Below the pieces are notes generated by a model. It ran no database searches, was not told the DNA's origin, and saw only the letters and a program-made list of their open reading frames with translations. A stretch of 7,327 bases of DNA from Methanobacteriota archaeon (GTDB lineage: Archaea; Thermoplasmatota; JASEFT01; JAUWIS01): NCBI GenBank assembly GCA_030605245.1, contig JAUWIS010000041.1, positions 1 through 7,327 on the forward strand, in the 5' to 3' direction. Positions 1-4,654 of this stretch are shown here, piece after piece. Positions within the stretch are counted from its first letter, which is position 1. Each line of letters begins with the position of its first letter. The translations under genes were made by a program, and so were the position numbers.

Positions 1-805
1 CAGCCTCATATTTATCAATCGCCTTATGATATTTTTCGTATGCCTCTTGGATATAGGTGTTGTTAAATGTTAGATCATACTCCGCATACAAAATATTGGT
101 TTTAGCGAAATCCCTAACAGCATCAATAAGGATGTTAATTAGTTCTGTGTTCCCTACTTTTTCAAGGTCTTTTACAGCATGATGAACATCATCTATACAA
201 TGCTTAAAATCTTTTTCATTATACTCCTCTAACGCCTTATTGAGTGCATTCAAAACATCTTCATAATCATCATCTTCTACAACCAGTGTTTCTACAGTGC
301 TTATTACAGAGAGGAGTGCATCCTCAAAATTTTTTGTGGCATTGTTAACATACATTATCTCATACTGAGTAATATTTCCATCTGTTATGTTTTCCTGCCA
401 CGCCATATGGATATACTCATCTGTTGCAACAAAAGGGTTCAGGAAATCCCTTTCAAATACTTCATTGATAGTTTGTGGTTCTTTCCCAAGCATTGGATTT
501 ATATTCTCTGATGATTTCATAAAAGCATCAACCTGAGCTGGTGTAAGCGTGCATTCATAGTATCCTGGATTATCAGACCCAAAAGATATTTTGTAGTTCC
601 CATTTATATCCTCTTGAACTGAAGCATATGCGTTAAAACCAGATGTGCTGAGCAGTTTCAGAAACTGGTTTTCTATCTCCTCCTCAGTATATTCCGTCTG
701 CGTTTCTATTTCCGCTTTTACGTTTCTTCCAACAGCTGCAAAAGCAGTAATAACTACTGCCAACACACAAAAAACACTTACTATCTTCCTGAGTTTGTTT
801 TTCAT
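1..805 (-). CDS. Predicted secreted or membrane-anchored protein of unknown function (C-terminus cut off by window edge)
   Basis: An open frame of 268 codons begins at ATG 805-803 and runs off the left edge without a stop. The N-terminus is a typical Sec signal peptide or membrane anchor: basic MKNKLRK, a hydrophobic stretch of about 18 residues (IVSVFCVLAVVITAFAAV), then RNVKA before an acidic, polar chain (EIETQTEYTEEE). The mature part to about residue 130 contains aromatic and Asn/Gly-rich stretches. From about residue 165 it looks all-helical and acidic, with heptad-like patterns (ALNKALEEYNEKDF, AVKDLEKV, EAYEKYHKAIDKYEA) reminiscent of TPR-like or helical surface proteins. I recognise no catalytic motif or family. 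The start is favoured because GGTGAT sits about five bases upstream and an in-frame TGA-TAA pair blocks any upstream ATG. The gene lies 150 bp downstream of the polymerase stop, has its own TATA-like box, and probably acts outside the membrane. Existence is fairly sure; function is unknown. Confidence 0.82.
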   Translation of the reverse strand, partial: MKNKLRKIVSVFCVLAVVITAFAAVGRNVKAEIETQTEYTEEEIENQFLKLLSTSGFNAYASVQEDINGNYKISFGSDNPGYYECTLTPAQVDAFMKSSENINPMLGKEPQTINEVFERDFLNPFVATDEYIHMAWQENITDGNITQYEIMYVNNATKNFEDALLSVISTVETLVVEDDDYEDVLNALNKALEEYNEKDFKHCIDDVHHAVKDLEKVGNTELINILIDAVRDFAKTNILYAEYDLTFNNTYIQEAYEKYHKAIDKYEA

Positions 806-807
806 CT

Positions 808-814
808 TTTATCA
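808..814 (-). promoter_or_regulatory. Ribosome binding site of the secreted-protein gene
   Basis: The minus strand reads GGTGATAAAAG directly before the ATG at 805. GGTGA matches the archaeal Shine-Dalgarno core complementary to the 16S rRNA 3' end. It is the only clear SD sequence seen at a start in this window and supports the chosen start codon. Confidence 0.55.
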
Positions 815-830
815 CCAGATACACATGAGT

Positions 831-839
831 GGGGGGGGG
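831..839. repeat. Nine-base G homopolymer (C tract on the coding strand) in the promoter spacer
   Basis: Positions 831-839 are nine consecutive G residues in an otherwise AT-rich sequence. On the minus strand this is a C9 run between the TATA-like box (842-850) and the expected transcription start (about 820) of the secreted-protein gene. Tracts of this kind are prone to polymerase slippage and also to sequencing length errors, so the exact length is uncertain. Confidence 0.8.
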
Positions 840-841
840 TC

Positions 842-855
842 ATATATTTTCCTGA
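842..855 (-). promoter_or_regulatory. TATA-like promoter of the secreted-protein gene
   Basis: The minus strand reads CAGGAAAATATAT here: a purine-rich BRE-like element (GGAAA) running into an AT-rich TATA-like box centred near 846. An archaeal start about 25 bases downstream would fall near 820, giving a 5' leader of roughly 15 bases that contains the GGTGAT ribosome binding site. This is inferred from spacing and composition only. Confidence 0.45.
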
Positions 856-955
856 AAAGGGTTAAATAATAGGATGCAACAACTCCGAGGGTTTATTCTG
901 GGAACTTGATAATTAACCTCATCTAGCTATTTTCATCGTCAGTTATCCATATATG

Positions 956-3325
956 TTACATAAAATCCGTGATTTTTGGTTCCTTTTTCCCAAGTTTTTT
1001 TCTTTTACTTTGCTTAGGTTCAAATGCGCCGAACAGGGTTTTTTGTGTTGTTCCTGTAAGCAGATTTTTTTCGTCTACACCAAAAACCTCAGTAACTCGC
1101 GAAACAGACAAAGCAATTCTTTCTGCATAATAGCCTAGGTCAGGCTCGTGCTTAAATTCTCTTCCATCAATATAAGGCTCTACTGCTTGAGGAGTAACCC
1201 TGCAGTTTGTCACAATCCATGAAACTTTCATACCTGGAATAAACTCGTATCCCATTTTCATCAGTTTTTTTGATGCCTGAACGCCTGCCTGGGTGCCAGG
1301 CATCTTGTAATCCGATTCATCCCTTACGGTTCTGGATATGGTGAGTTTCTCAACAGGTATTTTCCCATTTAGGGTGTCAGTTATCACCTGTCTTGAGAAT
1401 TTAATTGCTTCATCAATCTTATCGTTTAGCACTAAATCAAAAAGCTTTGTCAGTGTTTCTGTTTGTAAATCAAAAGCATCTGTTCTCCTGGTTTCATAAC
1501 CCCGGACAAGCATCTCCTTGGCTGGCCAGACTATTTTTCCGATATATCGTTTCTTCTTCCCATGTGAGAAAAAGGAAACCAATATCTTTTCAAACTCAAG
1601 GGTAATACCTCCTTTTGAGAATTTTTCAGATATTTTTTTTCCAAATTTTATACTTTCATCCAGGTTTTTGTATGGAGATTCAAAAAACACAGAATCTGTA
1701 TCAGAATAAATCACATTTATGCTATCATCACCAAGTTTTTTTATCACACCCTTAATGTTTTCCCTGGCAAATGCCGTGATAGACGCACCAATCTTCGGGT
1801 TTGTGAACCTGTAAAAAGAGGAAGCGAAAACACCATAAAATGCATTCATCAGTGTTTTTATGGCGTTCTGAAGACCGTTATAATATCTTATTTTTTCAGG
1901 GTTTTTTGTTTCCCTCATTTTTCTTTTTACTTCTTCTCGTTCATTCATAAGTGACTCAAGAATGCCTGGGAGCAAACCTTTTCTTCTATCCTTGGATAGA
2001 AAATGTGTACCTGTTGGAGCAATGATTTCACCATCAGGGCTTAATGTTGTGAATCAAATATTGTTTGAGATGATAACAGATGGATACATTGATTTGAAAT
2101 CCATAACAATTATCCAGTGATACAGCCCTGGCTGAATGGAATGAACATATCCACCCGTGATTCTCTCACCACCATATATATGCTTGGTGCATGGAACACC
2201 TATTTTGTTTTTATCTGCCTCCCGAATTAATATTGAATCTATCAGCGTTGATGTCCTGCCATTCAAAACATCATCAAGTGGAAGTTTTGAAACAGTCGCC
2301 AGATCCATTGCTTTCTCTATAACACTGATTTTTTCAAGGATGCCAAGTGCAAGTTCGGCATCCTTCAGACAGTAATCCATCACTTTTTTCCTGTTTTTTT
2401 TCCATTCCTCATCAATTCTGGAGGGGTCAACATCAAGTTTTTTTTCATTAAGAACAATTTTTGCTATGTGACCAAGGGTTTCCCTTTTCGGGTGCAACTC
2501 CCTTTTCGCAGCAAGCCATACATCAACGCTTAATCGTCCATGAATCCTCCAGTACCTGCCGGATGTGCTCATAATTTCTGATTTGTCCCTGCCAATGATT
2601 ATTTTAATATCATGCTTTTTCGCCCGCTCATAAAGCAATGGAATATCATATCCTTCAGTGTTGTATCCTGTAACAATATCAGGATCATATTTGTTCACAG
2701 TTTCAACAAATTTTTTTATAATCTCAGGTTCATCACCTGCAAGTTTTTCTTTCTTTAACTCACCTTTTTCTCTTATAGCACAGCATATTGTGTATATTTC
2801 ACCTGTTTTTATACTATTCTCAATATCAAAACTAAGGATACAAAGTTCAGGTTTAAATGGTTCGCATTCCTCAAATCTCTCAGCTTTCAAAACAAGCTCT
2901 GTTGTGTACCTTTTTTTTATTTTATCATTTTCCTCACTTCCAAAAACCCGGACACAGGAGCTAATATCATTGTCATAGATAAACCTCTGCCCGAAGGGGA
3001 TGTCGGCTGCAAGAATCCTGAATTCTTTCCCAAGTTTATGCCTAAAATCAGGGACAAGCCAGGGATATTTTATGGCAATTTTTGCGCATTTCTTCATTTC
3101 TCCTTTAAAAAATAATTCTGTTTCCTCAACATTTGTTACATCCCTGTTCTCCTTCAGCGCCTCAACAACCTCCTTTGTCGGCTCTGCAACATAAAAGTAT
3201 GGTTTAAAATCATAGCATCTGATAGTGATTGACTTACCATTTCTTGTTTTACCAAACAACTCAACAACAACATCTTCTTCTTTTGTGTATGATACTGTCA
3301 GGAGCCTGACATCATAAGAATCCAT
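956..3325 (-). CDS. polB: Family B replicative DNA polymerase with 3'-5' exonuclease, interrupted by one in-frame TGA
   Basis: The frame runs from ATG 3325 to TAA at 956 as 790 codons including the stop, with a single internal TGA at codon 424. About 780 residues is normal for archaeal PolB. The N-terminal domain is followed by the exonuclease: Exo I FDIEN (D167, E169), Exo II YNTEGYDIP (N222, D227), Exo III YCLKD (Y318, D322). Polymerase motifs follow: motif A DFKSMYPS (409-416, metal ligand D409), motif B around KTLMNAFYG (490-498), motif C YSDTDS (540-545, D542 and D544), and KKKRY (590-594). The tail carries QKTLFGAF (761-768) and ends EPKITDFM, both resembling PCNA-binding motifs. The exonuclease and polymerase catalytic residues are all present, and the 26 codons after the TGA (FTTLSPDGE...) are also good polymerase sequence, so no frameshift is involved. 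If UGA is read as a stop, the product ends at residue 423 without motifs B and C and would be inactive. A separately translated C-terminal part could start at TTG 1975 or a later ATG but would lack those 26 residues. Family and frame are sure; functional status is not. Confidence 0.93.
1984..2001 (-). other. Stem-loop within polB, 52 nt downstream of the internal TGA
   Basis: On the coding strand TTCTATCC and GGATAGAA are perfect 8-base inverted arms separated by AA, which allows a 7-bp stem with a CAAG tetraloop. It encodes part of the FLSKDRR segment. It lies between the TGA and the TTG at 1975 that could begin a separate C-terminal frame. It does not show the GAA/A internal loop of an archaeal SECIS, and it may be a chance palindrome. 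Confidence 0.5.
2054..2056 (-). other. In-frame TGA codon inside polB at a cysteine position
   Basis: Codon 424 is TGA in the context SNNI-(TGA)-FTTLSP. The equivalent eukaryotic Pol delta segment, recalled from knowledge of the family, is HNLCYTTLL, with cysteine exactly at this position; Pfu-type polymerases have Ser (HNVSPDTL). The reading may be selenocysteine, cysteine by an opal-decoding tRNA, a true nonsense mutation, or a base error from TGT or TGC. Confidence 0.9.
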
Positions 3326-3361
3326 ATTTAATACATGTATTTTAGGTTAAAGATGGTTTCG

Positions 3362-3380
3362 CTTTTATATCGGTATCGGT
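3362..3380 (-). promoter_or_regulatory. TATA-box promoter of polB with tandem CCGATA repeats
   Basis: The minus strand reads ACCGATACCGATATAAAAG: a strong archaeal TATA box (TATAAAAG, 3362-3369) preceded by two tandem CCGATA units (3368-3379), the second overlapping the box. A start about 25 bases downstream, near 3341, would leave a leader of about 15 bases before ATG 3325. No Shine-Dalgarno sequence is visible, so initiation with a short or no leader is likely. The position between the GTPase stop and polB suggests independent transcription of polB. Confidence 0.6.
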
Positions 3381-3402
3381 TGAAAATGAAGGTTCCCGAT
3401 AT
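3367..3402. repeat. Inverted repeat ATATCGG...CCGATAT in the GTPase-polB gap
   Basis: ATATCGG (3367-3373) and CCGATAT (3396-3402) are perfect 7-base inverted arms 22 bases apart. The left arm has an adjacent tandem copy (TATCGG, 3374-3379) that could pair with the right arm instead, giving a smaller loop. One arm abuts the GTPase stop codon and the other overlaps the polB TATA box. It could be an operator or a weak 3' hairpin of the GTPase transcript; no T-run follows. Confidence 0.5.
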
Positions 3403-4578
3403 TCACACCTTCGCAACAATCTTTATAACATCCCCATCATTTAATACATGGTCTGCGCCGATTATTCTTTTCGTATGCGCATCTATTGCCCTGATAAAGT
3501 TTTTGCCGATGTCGGTGTGGATTTTGTATGCGAGTTCAAGTGCTGTTGAACCTTTCTTCATCAGGTACGCATCCGGTAAAACATTTCCCTCCTTGTCTGT
3601 CAGTTTGTTTTCATCCTCAACAGGGTAAACAACAATCCTGTCCAGAACATTGAAAACCGCTGTTTCAATGCATTCCTGCACGCCTGTTCCACTATATTCC
3701 CCCATTTTTTCTCTTATGAACTCTAATCCATGAATTTGTTTTTCATTGAGTTTTTCCTTTTTTATTATTTTAAAATCATCAGAGCCGGGGTTATAGTCTA
3801 TAAGTTCTGTGCTTGCTGCTTTTCGCAGTGCAAGCTCGGATTCAGCAGATGTTGGTATGACAGTGTAATCAAGTTTTTTCAATTTCTCAATATTTTGGGT
3901 TGATGCTATGTCGCATTTGTTTGCAGCGATGATTAGGGGTTTACCAAGTTTCCTGATATTTGATGCGAGATCAAACAAAATTTCATCATCCCATTCCTTT
4001 GGATTCTCAGGCATGTTATGCAACGCTGTTTTTATTTCTGGTTCTGATATGCCAAGACCTGTTAGTTTCTCTGAAAGAAGCTTCTCAATTTCCTTTTTTT
4101 CATTAAGATGAGAGATTTTCTTCCAGTCCTTTTCAATGATATTTTTTATCCAGAATGTGATTTCTTTTTCAAGGAATCTGACATCCTCAACAGGGTCATG
4201 CGTTCCGGTTTCACATGGGTTTCCCTCAATATCCGTAGCACCGGAAGCATCAACAATATGAATCAAAACAGATGCCTGGCGCAAATCATCAAGGAACTTG
4301 TTCCCAAGCCCTTTCCCTTTATGCGCATCCGGGACAAGACCTGCTACATCAATGATTTCAACAGGAACATACCTGATTCCTTTTACGCATTTAGCATTTT
4401 TTGGGTTGCATTTTACATTAAAATCAGTATGGGGGCATTTTGCCCTGACATAGCCTACACCCCTGTTAGGGTCAATTGTTGTGAAAGGATAGGATGCTAT
4501 CTCAGCTTTTGCAAGTGTTGCAGCAGAAAAAAATGTGGATTTCCCAACATTTGGCTTACCAACAACACCTATTTCCAT
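3403..4578 (-). CDS. YchF/Obg-family GTPase of the archaeal/Ygr210 type, with TGS domain
   Basis: This is a complete gene of 391 residues, normal for archaeal YchF-like proteins. The P-loop is GKPNVGKST (7-15), switch I includes YPFTTIDPN (30-38), G3 is DVAGL (77-81), G4 is NKCD (220-223), and G5 is near TSAES (243-247). A TGS domain occupies about 312-391 (YPVEDE..., ending DGDVIKIVAKV). As in other YchF/Obg proteins a hydrophobic Leu follows DVAG where Ras-type GTPases have the catalytic Gln, which places it in the HAS-GTPase group. Three cysteines (48, 57, 64 in CPH...KCNP...AKC) form a cluster after switch I that I associate with the Ygr210 branch and that could bind metal. The family is cytosolic, binds nucleotide and ribosomes, and has a poorly defined cellular role. 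The start at 4578 gives the canonical MEIGVVGKPN N-terminus. The gene ends in TGA exactly where the TGS domain should end. It diverges from alaS. Confidence 0.95.
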   Translation of the reverse strand: MEIGVVGKPNVGKSTFFSAATLAKAEIASYPFTTIDPNRGVGYVRAKCPHTDFNVKCNPKNAKCVKGIRYVPVEIIDVAGLVPDAHKGKGLGNKFLDDLRQASVLIHIVDASGATDIEGNPCETGTHDPVEDVRFLEKEITFWIKNIIEKDWKKISHLNEKKEIEKLLSEKLTGLGISEPEIKTALHNMPENPKEWDDEILFDLASNIRKLGKPLIIAANKCDIASTQNIEKLKKLDYTVIPTSAESELALRKAASTELIDYNPGSDDFKIIKKEKLNEKQIHGLEFIREKMGEYSGTGVQECIETAVFNVLDRIVVYPVEDENKLTDKEGNVLPDAYLMKKGSTALELAYKIHTDIGKNFIRAIDAHTKRIIGADHVLNDGDVIKIVAKV

Positions 4579-4599
4579 AGGATAGTATTTGTTTCAGGA

Positions 4600-4610
4600 T
4601 AAAAAATGTT
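4600..4610 (-). promoter_or_regulatory. Possible TATA-like element of the GTPase gene
   Basis: The minus strand reads AACATTTTTTAT here, about 25-30 bases before ATG 4578, the spacing expected for leaderless archaeal transcription. No Shine-Dalgarno sequence precedes the ATG. The AT-rich palindrome at 4623-4633 is an alternative TATA that would give a leader of about 25 bases. Confidence 0.3.
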
Positions 4611-4620
4611 TCCTTAGGAA
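4610..4620. repeat. Palindrome TTCCTTAGGAA in the divergent promoter region
   Basis: TTCCT and AGGAA are perfect 5-base arms around a central T, placed between the putative promoters of the GTPase and alaS genes and just upstream of the alaS TATA-like box. It could be a small operator; no direct evidence supports this. Confidence 0.4.
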
Positions 4621-4622
4621 TA

Positions 4623-4633
4623 GTTTAATAAAC
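4623..4633 (+). promoter_or_regulatory. TATA-like box of alaS, itself palindromic
   Basis: GTTTAATAAAC is an 11-base palindrome with a central A, centred at 4628. A transcript starting 25-27 bases downstream would begin at or next to ATG 4655, so alaS is probably leaderless, in line with the absence of a Shine-Dalgarno sequence (TCGTTTG precedes the ATG). Because it is symmetric it could also serve the divergent GTPase gene. Confidence 0.45.
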
Positions 4634-4654
4634 CTCTTTATCTATAATCGTTTG

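Noticed and set aside
809..826. Upstream in-frame ATG (826-824) as start of the secreted-protein gene
   Set aside because: It is followed after three codons by tandem TGA and TAA before the ATG at 805.
806..955. Archaeal SECIS element in the polB 3' untranslated region
   Set aside because: By eye no hairpin with the GAA/A internal loop and short GC helix was found here, nor in the 3326-3402 leader. A covariance search would be needed to settle it.
806..955. Intrinsic terminator after polB
   Set aside because: No long T-run on the minus strand and no stable GC hairpin are present in the gap.
1976..2056. Frameshift as the cause of the polB interruption
   Set aside because: Both halves are in exactly the same frame, and translation through the gap gives conserved polymerase sequence with only one stop codon.
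956..3325. Naturally split polymerase with two subunits, as known for Methanothermobacter PolB, or an intein-based split as in Nanoarchaeum
   Set aside because: There is no gap or intein sequence at the junction. A separate C-terminal protein would lose 26 conserved residues, and no good start signal or ATG lies next to the TGA. Not fully excluded.
3326..3336. Tiny upstream frame ATG-TAT-TAA just before the polB start
   Set aside because: It is two codons long and lies close to the predicted transcription start; nothing suggests a regulatory leader peptide.
4108..4602. Plus-strand open frame of 164 codons opposite the GTPase gene
   Set aside because: It lies antisense to a clearly recognised conserved gene and its translation resembles no family; similar antisense frames opposite polB and alaS were dismissed for the same reason.
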